DNA from: Spinacia oleracea | Taxonomy: Eukaryota; Streptophyta; Magnoliopsida; Caryophyllales; Amaranthaceae | Reading direction: 5' to 3' | Length of the DNA stretch: 64,000 bases | Assembly (NCBI RefSeq): GCF_020520425.1 | Contig: NC_079492.1 | Span: 117,339,157-117,403,156, forward strand | In this document: positions 22,601 through 34,349 of the stretch, piece after piece | Position numbering within the stretch: the first letter of the stretch is position 1 | How the letters are laid out: every line of letters begins with the position of its first letter | Translations under genes and position numbers: made by a program | Notes under the pieces: model-generated | What the model was told of the DNA's origin: nothing | The model's database searches: none | Seen by the model: the letters and a program-made list of their open reading frames with translations, nothing else

Positions 22601-23983
22601 GATGCAAGTGGGTTTATAGAATTAAGAAGAATGCAGATGGATCAGTTGAGAGGTACAAGGCCAGATTAGTGGCTAAAGGATTTACTCAGAAATATGGCAT
22701 AGATTATCATGAAACATTTTCACCTGTTGTTAAAATGGCTACAGTGAGGTGTTTAATTAGTCTTGCTGCTAGCAAAGGATGGAAATTGTTTCAGTTGGAT
22801 ATCAATAATGCTTTCCTACATGGTACACTTGAAGAAGAAGTGTACATGAAGGTTCCTGAAGGGGTTCCAGCTCCACCTGGTTATGTATGCAAGCTGAATA
22901 AATCATTGTATGGGCTCAAGCAAGCTTCTAGACAATGGTTTGCAAGATTGCACTGTGAGCTCAAATCTCAGGGCTACATTCAATCAAAAAATGACTATTC
23001 TTTGTTCATCAAGAAGGATTCTACTGATATTACTGTTGTTGCTGTCTATGTTGATGATATAATCATCACTGGCTCTAACGAAGACAATATTTCTGCACTT
23101 AAACAACATCTGCATCTTACTTTCAGCATCAAGGATCTTGGTCTCTTAAATTTCTTTCTGGGAATTGAAATTAGCCACACTGATGATGGATACATTCTCA
23201 CCCAAAAGAAATACACCAAGGAACTTCTCCATGATTGTGAATGGGATCTCTCCAAATCTGCTGTTACCCCATTCCCTCTCAATCTGAAACTCACCACTGA
23301 TGGAGTTGATTATCATGATCCAGAATTGTACAGGTGTTTTGTTGGCAAGTTAAACTTTCTTACTCACACCAGGCCTGATATTTCCTTTGCTGTCCAATCA
23401 TTAAGCCAGTTCATGCACTCTCCTAAATTGCAGCATGTTGATGCTCTCATTCATACCCTTAAGTACATAAAGGGGACTGCAGGTCAAGGTATCTTGTTAC
23501 CAGCCACTGACAAGCTCACTTTACAAGCCTTTTCTGATTCAGATTGGGCAGCTTGTCCCACCACAAGGAGGTCTGTCACTGGATATATTCTCTTGCTTGG
23601 TAACTCTCCCATCAGTTGGAAATCTAAAAAACAAAGCACCATCTCTAAGAGTTCTTCTGAGGCAGAGTACAGAGCCATGTCACAGGCTGCTGGTGAGGTG
23701 ACTTGGACAATTCGATTACTAGAAGAACTTGGTGTTAACAATCTCAAACCAGTTGAGCTTCACTGTGATAATCAATCAGCCATTCATATTGCTACCAATC
23801 CCATTTTCCATGAGAGAACAAAACACATTGAAGTGGATTGCCACTTCACAAGGGACAAAGTTCTGGAAGGACTTCTTCAACTGTCCTATTTGCCTACTCA
23901 AAACCAGCTTGCTGATATTTTCACTAAGGTTTTACCTGGAGTTCAAAATAGGAATCTATCTAGAAAACTTGGCATGCTCAACT
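19623..23983 (+). pseudogene. copia-1 gag-pol polyprotein, frameshifted and 3'-truncated
   Basis: Encodes the capsid and enzymes for reverse transcription and integration. The gag start is at 19623 (MPDDQD). The frame is lost at a run of eight T (20048-20055), and the remaining polyprotein continues in another frame to the stop at 24015. Visible in order, counted from 20029: zinc knuckle CX2CX4HX4C near residue 151, protease DSGAS near 260, the GAG-preintegrase LWHLRLGH near 397, integrase core starting HIDVWGPY near 455 with the QNGVVERKH glutamate region near 550, reverse transcriptase from GCKWVYRIKK near 857 with YVDD near 1008, and RNase H with SDSDWA near 1169. The last residues after LGMLNL come from the next element. 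Apart from the single shift and the lost 3' end the frame is open, so the copy is young. A programmed frameshift at the T run is less likely than a one-base slip, because copia elements normally use one frame. Confidence 0.9.
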
Positions 23984-24338
23984 TGTTAGGTTATGATACA
24001 TATGATATTACATAAATCATGCGGAAACAACCATTAACCCAGGATTACATATTATTTACACATAATCATATAGCATAATTTAGATGCAAACTCTTTGTTG
24101 CGTGCCCTCCCTAGCTGCGCCCGAACCGAACCAGAACAAGTCTTTAGGACTCCAAGTGTCGTCCCTCCGTAGATAGTCCACAGCACGTCCGGATCCGCCT
24201 TAAGATTGACCAACTAGAATCGCCCTTAAGGTACTAGAATTTTCGGCACTTTTGAGCAAGATGTGTGGCTGAATTTTTCTCTCAAAAACTCACTTTGAAT
24301 ACTTTGAAACTCGTTATAAATTGTGAACCCAGGCCACA

Positions 24339-24347
24339 TATTTATAG
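24339..24347 (-). promoter_or_regulatory. TATA box in LTR A
   Basis: Minus strand CTATAAATA, about 355 bp from the LTR 3' end. It would place transcript start near 24310. Confidence 0.55.
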
Positions 24348-24774
24348 GGGTATGGAAAGGGAATGGGAATTCTATTCAGATACAAATTAATTAAACCTAG
24401 AATCCTACAAGAACTCTAATTTAATTAATTTATCAAATAGAATTAGGAATTTAATCATTAACCGAACTCTGCACGTTTTAGGAAACGTGCACGAACACAA
24501 ACACTTACACACGCACACACGGCAGCCACGATGGGCCGCCCATGCGTGCGCACGAGCAGCAGCCCACGCAGCGAGGCCTGCGCGAGCTGCAAGCCCACGC
24601 AGCTCCCGCGCGCGCTGCGCGCGCTGTGCGCGCTGCCACGGCCTGCTGGGCCTGGCCTTGCGCTGGGCCTGGCGTGGCTGTTTGTGCGGCGCGCTTGGCT
24701 TGCTGGGCGATGGCCTGGCTTCGTGCTGGGCCTCGTCCGGCAGGCCTCGTCCGATGCTTATTCGTACGATACGC

Positions 24775-25090
24775 TTCCGATTAAATTTCCGATTCCGGAA
24801 TTCATTTCCGATACGAACAATATTTAACATTTCCGATTCCGGAATTAATTTCCGTTTCGAACAAATATTTAATATTTCCGTTTCCGGAATTATTTTCCGA
24901 TTCCGGTAATATTTCCGATTCTGACAATATTTCCATTTCCGGCAATATTTCCGATTCTGGTAATATTTCCATTTCCGATAATATTTTCCGATACGTACCA
25001 TGTTTCCGTTTCCGGCAACATCTACGACTTGGATAATATTTATATTTCCGATACGATCCATATTTCCGTTTCCGGTAATATCATCGTTTC
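24775..25090. repeat. ATTTCCG(A/T)TTCCGG minisatellite inside LTR A
   Basis: More than a dozen degenerate units of about 18-22 bp built on TTTCCGTTTCCGG / TTTCCGATTCCGG joined by AATATT. It sits in the U3 (promoter) part of the LTR. The identical array in LTR B lies at 33715-34030. Confidence 0.9.
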
Positions 25091-27636
25091 CGGAGTATTC
25101 ATTTCTTGCCTGTGACGATCTCAGCTCCCACTGAAACCAAGATCCGTCGGTTCCGAATATCCATAGATAGAGTATTTAATGCCATTAAATACTTGATCCG
25201 TTTACGTACTATTTGTGTGACCCTACGGGTTCAGTCAAGAGTAAGCTGTGGATTAATATCATTAATTCCACTTGAACTGAAGCGGCCTCTAGCTAGGCAT
25301 TCAGCTCACTTGATCTCACTGAATTATTAACTTGTTAATTAATACTGCACCGCATTTATTAGACTTAACATAGAATGCATACTTGGACCAAGGGCATTTA
25401 TTTCCTTCAGTCTCCCACTTGTCCTTAGGGACAAGTGTGCATTTTCCTAATTCCTTTGTCGCTCGATGCTTGCTCTTGAACATAAGGTAAGAGTTGTCAT
25501 CCTTATTATGTCCAGAGGTGTTCCTCGGTTTCAGAGTTCAACTGATCAAATAAACAGATAATCATAGCCTATGATTCATCCGAGCACGGCCATGCATTTC
25601 ACAGTTTCTAGCTCTCCGAGTGGCCTTGTACAACTTTTAAGCATCTCATCCCGATTTATGGGAGGACAATCCCAATCTTGCGATCTTGAGATTAGACTTC
25701 GTTTGATAGGTGATTACCTGAGCGTTGCCTTTATAGCCTCCTTTTACGGTGCGACGGTTGGTCAACGTCAAAGCAACCAGTTCTCAAACAAGTAATCTCA
25801 AATCACTCAGGTATTGAGGATTTAGTGTCTAATAATTTTAATGAAATTTACTTATGACAGATTTTCATCTCTTACAGTAAAGTTTCATAGGTCTTGTCCG
25901 ATACTAGTCTTCCCAAAGTAAGTATCTATGCAAATGATTATGACATTGCCATGTCCACATAGTTCAAGAAACAGAACTACTAGTCATCTTGCATTCTAGT
26001 CGTCTAACGTTTTCTATTCGTCCAATTTTATAGAAAACTCCGACTAGGGACCATTTTCAACTTTTGACATTCAAGTTCACTTGATAGACATTTCTTAGTC
26101 ACAGGACTGGTCCTGACAGTCTATCTTGAATATATTGTCAAATTGAAGGGACTCATCATTTAATACTAAACCAAGATTAAATGGAATATGAAAACACATT
26201 TCATATATGATAAATGTTCAACCCCAATGTTTTACAACCATGGGCCTCTAACCCATCTTTAAAACATTTCATGGAATTCAAAGCTATGTTTGATTTCCAG
26301 TGCTACAACGTGAGTGTTGCTTCTCACTTGTTGCATAGGTTTAGTTATCATGCTTTGCGAATCTTAATATCCTTTTCATCGAATGTTCTTCGAGATATGA
26401 TGATAAGATCTTTTGAGTTTGTTTATTATGTGATCTAGTCTTTCTTACTTCGATAGTGGTTCTACGCATTTTGCAATGAAGAATCATCAAGTTAGCAGAC
26501 ATGTGATCCACCCAAGTTCAATGAAGAACTCATTAATACAAACAACTCTGTTTTATTGCTTCTTAGGCAATAAGTACTTTTACTTCAACTGTTTAGGTTG
26601 CTAGTGATGCTTTGTTTGGATTTGCTTATCCAAGCAGTTCACAGATATGTGGAAGACTTTCCAGCTATATCTTAGAACATATTTAATTTCCCACGCAACA
26701 ACTCATGGTCTTCAATCCATGTTGCCATTTCAAAACACGATGCTCTTTAGCTCGTCCTTGTCAATGGTTAACTCCAAAGGGTCTTGCTTGATCCTTTGCC
26801 AGTGTTTATGCGTGTAGCATCAATATTTAGCATATCTTTATTTCCTTGAATCAAGAAGTAATCCTATGTACCTTTTCAGGTACCATAAGTTTTTCTTGAT
26901 CTCAATCTAATTGGTCTTTACTTAGATCAATAGAGATTGGTATATGTTCGTCATGCCTAAAGTCATACGATACGTTTTTGGCGATCCTCATATTATATCA
27001 TACATGATAAATTCTTTTGTAGAATAATTCCCAATTGAATTCTATTCATGTAACTTTAGCTCATTCAATTTCAGTAGATACTGAATCCAGCTAAATTCTT
27101 TGACATATAATATAGGTGAAGAATCTCATTAGATTCTTTGATGTTAACTTAGTAAATGCTTATACATAGTTCAAACATCCTTTACTTAGATTTATTCACA
27201 TGGGTCGAATATCTCCAATGGAGACTTTCGTGTTTGATTTAGTAAATGCCATTACTTAATCCAAAATAATATCATAAGATCTTTGTAAATAGATCTTAAT
27301 ACCCAGTATGTACTAAGTTTCGCCATGGTCCATTATTGATGAATAATTTCAAATCTAAGTCATTAGCATTTGAATGTTATTTCACAATAGAGAGATATGT
27401 GTGTGATACACATAGGACCAATTAAGTTTTAAGTACTCCCACTAAACTTCTTATATATCTATAAGAATCATGTATATTTTATGAAACTAAAATACTTATT
27501 AGTTTCACTAAAATACAGTTCCAATTCCCAATTGCTTGCTTAAGTCTGTACTTAGATTTTATAAGCTAGCTTTCCTTTTCAAGCATTTATTTGGATCCAC
27601 AAACTCTATGACATACCATGTACATATTGTATTCCA

Positions 27637-27885
27637 TCATTTGATCGAGGAATACGTTTTGTCATCCAATTGCCATATGTACCAATATGCAATCATTGCT
27701 TGAATTATAGACTTAAGCATTACGATTTTGCATGAGGTTTCAACACAATCCATGCCATGAATTTGCTTGTAACCTTTAGCAACTAATCTAGCTTTGTGTG
27801 TGAACACAATTCCATGTTTGATGGTTTTTATCCTTAAAACAAACTTGCAACCAATAGGTGTGAAACTATTCTTGCAAATCAACAA
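27637..27885 (-). pseudogene. Decayed copia reverse transcriptase fragment
   Basis: An 82-residue stretch recognisable as the start of a copia RT domain: PIGCKFVLRIK, KARLVAKGYKQIHG, then a decayed equivalent of the ETFSPV motif (ETSCKIV), and WQLD followed by KT. Key residues are altered, the frame ends soon afterwards and the YVDD box is not found in frame. Its value is that it proves the copia origin and minus orientation of the unit. Confidence 0.85.
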
Positions 27886-30800
27886 AATTTCAATTTTGTC
27901 ATCAAAACATTGAGTATGTTTTATGGCCTCTAACCATTTAAAACATTTGAGTGTATATATGGCCTCTAACCATTTTAGGGAATCTAGGTTTCGTCATAGC
28001 TTTCTTACAAGTCACAAACTCATTAATCTACATGATAATAGTTTGACTGCAAGTTGTAGGTTTCTTCACTATCGAATAGAAGAATCTCATAGTTTCATTG
28101 ACCAGAACTCTATGTTTCCTTACTATCTAATAGAAGAATCTCATAGTTCCAGTGACTTGAACTCTATGCCTACTTGGGTATAGAACATCAAACAATAGAA
28201 TATCAACAGGCACTTTGAGAGTCCTTTGAATATTCTATTCTCCTTGAAGCACTTGTAAAGTCTTCTAAGAGATATCTATTCTTTAAAGCCACTTCTAAAG
28301 TCCTTAAAGAATAAGTTCGGATTTTCTGAAGCACTTCGAAAAGCCTCCGGAATGTCCGTTTATGTTTGTTGTTCGCCTCGAAAACTTTCGAGGTCTATTT
28401 TCTCCCACTTGTCATTTTGGAAACGAATCTCCAAAAGGACATTATTTCGAGCAAACAAACATTATGTTCTCAAAAATTCGTGGTAGAAACAATACCCTTG
28501 TGTCTCATTTGAATAAATAACAATGAAACATATATCTATACTTGGACCTTAGTTTGTTGAATAACAAACACTAAGCTCCCACTGAGTTTAAGAACTCTTT
28601 AGATATATTATGAAAAGATATTCTGAAATTACTTTTCAATAGCTTTGACGAATTTGGTTTAGTTTGGTGGTAGTTGAGCATTTTGTTTTAGAAATTATAG
28701 GAAAAGTCTTTATGATCCATCATTGATTGAATCAAGTACTAATCGACTTCGATCATTCCAACTTAGATATGCCATATCTTATGGAGCTAGATTGTGAAAT
28801 TACAACACACAATCATTGATGATCATATTTGGTCTCAAGTAATCATCAACATGATCTAACCTAGATCTTTATGATTTCTTGCCAAGTGGATTTTATACTT
28901 CTGAATCTTTGAACTAGCCAAACAGATTCAACTTATATCACATTTGAGTAAATAAACCTATATTCACTCAAATCCATGTGAAATAATAAAGTCATAAAAT
29001 CTTTCTTTAGCTTTGAACTCTATCGTCTAGGCGTTCTAACAATAGTTCATATCTTTTGTTACTTTCAACAAGTAAGACTAGCTTGTCTTAAGTTGATCTA
29101 GAAATCAACCAACTTTCAAAAGTCCATTAAAATAGAGCTTTTGAATGTTAACTTGTTGATATGGTCTAAGCAACAATGCCAAAGATTAGTGGAACTCAAA
29201 TCAAGGGGTTGATTTGAACCTAGTAAAGTTCTTTAAAGAGTTGTTTGTTTTAATCAAGCATATTGACTCATTCTGTAAATGACCATTTCATTCAAATGAA
29301 CAAACAATCAAGCATTGTTTTTGTTCTTCTGAATGTGAGTCTTTCTGTGTTTGAAGCAGAAATTTAGGTATGCTGATTATGGAACAAAATAGCCATTAAG
29401 TTCCAGCCTTTGAAAGGACTTAAAACAAACTAGATGACCCTACAACTAATGTAGCATTGCCATGCTTCATTTCCCACTTGTAGGTCATTAGTGTATCCTA
29501 GCTTCCATTGTTTGAGTTATTATCGAAGTAAGAACCTCAAGCGGTATATGATACCAAGGAAGTTTGATTGCTAGGTTACTTCTCTTTAAACATAAACTTA
29601 TAGGTAGAAACGGAATCGTAAATTCCTTTCATGTGTTCCTTTGTTTTCCTATTTCTTGTACCCTTTCTTATAGTCTTAAGAATTGAATTCTTTAGTGTTG
29701 ACTTTTATACTTTGTTAGACATGTCCAATGTCACCAACAAGGTTCTTTACCATTTTAATTTATGTTGAATATTTTGTTTCAACTAGATGATCTTACCAGA
29801 AGCTTCTAAAGTTCTCTAAGCATCGATCTATTCGAATGTCTAGGGACTAGACTCATTCGAGAATTAAATGGACAAAGATATTAGGTTGTTAACCATTGGT
29901 AAAGCTGAGCGTATTAAACTCAATGCTTTATGATCTCAAAACTACATTGTATTTTGAATTCACAATCACCAATCGGTTTGCCATTCGATTTTGATTCTCG
30001 AAAACAACCATAAAAGTCGATATAAGAAACGTACATTTTAAATTGCTCATTTTCTCTCATTTCCGTGAATCGTTCTTGGATTCACTACCAATCGAGGAAA
30101 TTTACTGTTACCTTTCTAAAAGGATTTATTGCAGTGCAAGATATTTAATTATAAACAATAATTAAAACATACATTGAAGCATGCAAAGTCTAAACATTTA
30201 TCATGAATAATAACTTGAAATTAAAGCAACCATGCAATTCAAACAAGTTATTAGCATTTTATTCGAATTATGTGTTCCGGAAGGTGTGAATAAAATGATT
30301 CCAAGATCCTAAAATCATTGAAGAACTAAGCACAGTTTGTCGACTTAATCCTAGAACATCTTAGGTAAGCAAAAGCCTTTTGCTAATAGTCTAGAAACTA
30401 TTCTTGGTTGATAGGTACGTCTAAGAACTTATTAGGTAAACCTATCGATTTTGCCACGACATAAAAGGACCCCTTACTTATATCGTTGAGTTTCACCAAA
30501 ACTAACATGTACTCACAATTATTTGTGTACCTTGCCCCTTTAGGACCAATAAGTAACACCTCGCTGAGCGAAAACTATTACTAGATTGATGTAAAGGATA
30601 TCCAAGCAAGTGTATATTTTGGCATGGCACCTTTTAACTCAATTTTTAAGTTTGGAACTTAAGGCTCTTACTATGTTGGTTAGATTTTAAGTGAACTAAA
30701 ATCCTTAATCATGCAACATAATCAAGCCACAATCTTATGCATAATTCAGACATATTTAAAGCAATAAATAACTTAAAACATGCATAAGATAAATGTGATC

Positions 30801-31609
30801 TAGTATGGCCCGACTTCATCTTGAAGCTTTAACTTCAAAGTCCGTCTTGAAAATCTCCGTGGGAGGCACCATTTTCTTCAAATAGGATAAGCTATAATTA
30901 AAACTAATTACAACTATTTGATGGTACGCAGACCATATTTGAATTGAAAAACAACTTTGGTACTTTAGACCAATTACATTCAAATTAATGGTACGCAGAC
31001 CATATTGTCTATCCTATTTGGGCCATACTAGTCACTTCATAATCTGCAAAACAGTACATATACAATATATACCATTCACCCATTCATTATCATGAATGGC
31101 CCACTTAGCTGGTTAGTAAAACACATTATGCATCACGTAAACATTTGCAGCAATTAATCAAGGGCACCAATAATCTACCAATTATTCAGTCCTTATTAAT
31201 TCTAATCAAGTTGTTTTAACCTTAAGGATTTGTAGACCTAATCAAGAGTTTATGACTAAAAGCGCTCCCACTTAAACCAATAAATTCATATGCTTTACTG
31301 ATTTTAAACATAAAAATGTATTTCTAGTCTAACGGGAAACATACAAATTTAATTAAAATTTAAAGCTCATATAAATTTATAATTGAATCCAAAAAGTTTA
31401 ATTTAATTTCAGTCGTTATTTAAATTAATTCATGATTTTAATTTTAGTAAAATAATTAGAATAAATAACATTTATTATAATTACAATATTCAAAATTAAA
31501 ATCCAAGAAAATAATTTAAATTATTAATTTTAAAATTAATTAAAATTACGTGAACTGAAATTTTCAAATTAAACATTCAAAACGATCTAATCGTAACGCA
31601 AACACCCTA

Positions 31610-32120
31610 CGCATTGCACGCCCATGGGCCGCTCGCACACAGCCATCGCTGGCCATGTGCGCGCAGCCCATGTGCTTGTCGCATAGCTGCTGCATTTCCA
31701 TCGCAAGCCATCGCACGCTGCGCGCGCGCCAGCGCTCGTCGCACGCGAGCCATCGCTCGCTGTGCGCGCGACTTCGCTCGCTGGGCGCGCGACATCGCTC
31801 GCTGTGCGTGCGAGCCATCGCTCGCTGGGCGCGCGACATCGCTCATTGTGCGTGCGAGCAACGCTGGGCGCAGCGCTCGTGGCACGCGAGCTTGCGCTCG
31901 CTGCGCGCGAGGCTGCACGCTCTTGCGCGAGGCAGTGCGCGTTGTGGCGCAGCTCGCTTGCTGCCCACACGCGACTGCCTTGGCTCGCCCTTCGCCCATG
32001 CCCATTCGTCCATTGCTCGTGGCCCACGACACAAGGCAGGGCTGCTGCCTTGTGCACGTGCACCATGCCTTGCTCATTGCATTCGTGCCGCACGGGCGAC
32101 GAGCTCCCTTGCTCGTCGTC
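31610..32120. repeat. GC-rich CGAGCCATCGCTCGC tandem repeat, left copy
   Basis: Units of about 24-28 bp based on CATCGCTCGCTGNGCGCGCGA. All six frames stay open by composition alone, giving false Ala/Arg/Ser-rich proteins on both strands. The second copy at 40550-41085 is 23 bp longer, so the array has changed length since duplication. Confidence 0.85.
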
Positions 32121-32908
32121 GCATGCCCGCACTATACAACACCCCTTAAGGGTAACACGAAGCGTCCATTGCTTTGTGCGTGCAAGTTATATGAACGAAT
32201 CGCATACAAAATTTAAAATTTATAAAATTAATGACAAATTAATAAATATTATTAATTTCATAATTTTAGGGCGAAAAATCGAAAATTTATTATTCAATTG
32301 ATTTCCGATTTACATGGATTCAAGTCTAGGTCATAAAAATTTAAAATTTATCATAAATTTACAATTTTTATGGTGGTTTTTAATCATAGGTTTCTAATTA
32401 AATTATAATTAATTATGAAAATCAAATTAATTCTAAATTATTCTAATTTTCAACAAATTAATCATAATTACAAATTAGATTGCATAATTAACAAGGCTAG
32501 GCATTCAAACTTGTTAAACATATACAGTAGGTCAATCAAAAATTCAAGATTTATCAACAAGAATCGCAAATATTTAATTTAACATCTTAAATTTACGAAA
32601 TTTTGCATTCGAAAAACTAAAACCTTCTAAAAGTCATAGTTAGGCTTCGAATTTGAGAATTCTGGGTTCGGCAGTAAAATACTATTTTTGTCAAAATTTT
32701 AGAATGCCTTTTACATGCGAAATTGACACAAAAATCACTCGATTTGGATGAGTAACGAAGAAACTGCCGAAAAACTGCGTACGTATAATTAAATAAACGC
32801 AATTTGCAATTAATTAACAATTACGAAACTTAATCACCCCTTTTAATTCTTGCAAATTTGTAATATTTAACCATGTTCATGCAATTTTAGATTATGAAAA
32901 TAATAAGG

Positions 32909-32922
32909 GGCTCGTGATACCA
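32909..32922 (-). other. Primer binding site of copia-2
   Basis: Minus-strand TGGTATCACGAGCC, one base from the LTR end. It matches the initiator tRNA-Met complement (TGGTATCA) with an extra C before GAGC. Confidence 0.75.
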
Positions 32923-32923
32923 C

Positions 32924-34349
32924 TGTTAGGTTATGATACATATGATATTACATAAATCATGCGGAAACAACCATTAACCCAGGATTACATATTATTTACA
33001 CATAATCATATAGCATAATTTAGATGCATACTCTTTGTTGCGTGCCCTCCCTAGCTGCGCCCGAACCGAACCAGAACAAGTCTTTAGGACTCCAAGTGTC
33101 GTCCCTCCGTAGATAGTCCACAGCACGTCCGGATCCGCCTTAAGATTGACCAACTAGAATCGCCCTTAAGGTACTAGAATTTTCGGCACTTTTGAGCAAG
33201 ATGTGTGGCTGAATTTTTCTCTCAAAAACTCACTTTGAATACTTTGAAACTCGTTATAAATTGTGAACCCAGGCCACATATTTATAGGGGTATGGAAAGG
33301 GAATGGGAATTCTATTCAGATACAAATTAATTAAACCTAGAATCCTACAAGAACTCTAATTTAATTAATTTATCAAATAGAATTAGGAATTTAATCATTA
33401 ACCGAACTCTGCACGTTTTAGGAAACGTGCACGAACACAAACACTTACACACGCACACACGGCAGCCACGATGGGCCGCCCATGCGTGCGCACGAGCAGC
33501 AGCCCACGCAGCGAGGCCTGCGCGAGCTGCAAGCCCACGCAGCTCCCGCGCGCGCTGCGCGCGCTGTGCGCGCTGCCACGGCCTGCTGGGCCTGGCCTTG
33601 CGCTGGGCCTGGCGTGGCTGTTTGTGCGGCGCGCTTGGCTTGCTGGGCGATGGCCTGGCTTCGTGCTGGGCCTCGTCCGGCAGGCCTCGTCCGATGCTTA
33701 TTCGTACGATACGCTTCCGATTAAATTTCCGATTCCGGAATTCATTTCCGATACGAACAATATTTAACATTTCCGATTCCGGAATTAATTTCCGTTTCGA
33801 ACAAATATTTAATATTTCCGTTTCCGGAATTATTTTCCGATTCCGGTAATATTTCCGATTCTGACAATATTTCCGTTTCCGGCAATATTTCCGATTCTGG
33901 TAATATTTCCATTTCCGATAATATTTTCCGATACGTACCATGTTTCCGTTTCCGGCAACATCTACGACTTGGATAATATTTATATTTCCGATACGATCCA
34001 TATTTCCGTTTCCGGTAATATCATCGTTTCCGGAGTATTCATTTCTTGCCTGTGACGATCTCAGCTCCCACTGAAACCAAGATCCGTCGGTTCCGAATAT
34101 CCATAGATAGAGTATTTAATGCCATTAAATACTTGATCCGTTTACGTACTATTTGTGTGACCCTACGGGTTCAGTCAAGAGTAAGCTGTGGATTAATATC
34201 ATTAATTCCACTTGAACTGAAGCGGCCTCTAGCTAGGCATTCAGCTCACTTGATCTCACTGAATTATTAACTTGTTAATTAATACTGCACCGCATTTATT
34301 AGACTTAACATAGAATGCATACTTGGACCAAGGGCATTTATTTCCTTCA
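32924..34349 (-). repeat. LTR B of copia-2 (shared middle LTR)
   Basis: 1,426 bp, nearly identical to LTR A; visible differences are at 33027 (T for A) and near 33873 (G for A). It serves both as 5' LTR of the left copy and 3' LTR of the right copy. The TATA box is at 33279-33287. Confidence 0.9.

Larger units (their letters stand above)
19073..23983 (+). mobile_element. Ty1/copia retrotransposon, 3' end missing (copia-1)
   Basis: Order: 5' LTR, primer binding site, gag, protease, integrase, reverse transcriptase, RNase H, the copia order. It inserted into a knottin gene on the left. On the right it is cut within the last codons of pol by the LTR of a second element at 23984, so its polypurine tract, 3' LTR and right target duplication are absent from the window. 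Confidence 0.9.
23984..25409 (-). repeat. LTR A of copia-2 (3' LTR of the left copy)
   Basis: 1,426 bp. On the minus strand it begins TGAAGGAAATAAATGCCC and ends CATAACCTAACA. A purine tract (minus-strand AAGTGGGAGAC) sits just outside its start at 25410. Contents along the minus strand: a TTCCG-type minisatellite (25090-24775), a GC-rich stretch (24750-24530), a TATA box and the R/U5 region. It differs from LTR B by about two bases. Confidence 0.9.
25410..32923 (-). mobile_element. Internal region of copia-2, left copy
   Basis: Bounded by a polypurine tract at 25410-25422 and a primer binding site at 32909-32922. No reading frame longer than about 80 codons matches retroelement protein. One decayed reverse transcriptase fragment (27637-27885) fixes orientation and lineage. 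The 5' leader (32150-32900) is very A/T-rich, and next to it lies a GC-rich tandem repeat (31610-32120). The remainder is AT-rich non-coding or decayed sequence. Confidence 0.8.

Noticed and set aside
24405..25061. A 218-codon minus-strand frame and overlapping plus-strand frames in the LTR (also 33345-34001)
   Set aside because: Covers the TTCCG minisatellite and GC block of an LTR; repetitive translation (RKYYRNRK-like) with no known domain.
31564..32301. Several overlapping Ala/Arg/Ser-rich reading frames on both strands, repeated at 40504-41264
   Set aside because: They come from a GC-rich tandem repeat that lacks stop codons in all frames; no domain or start context.
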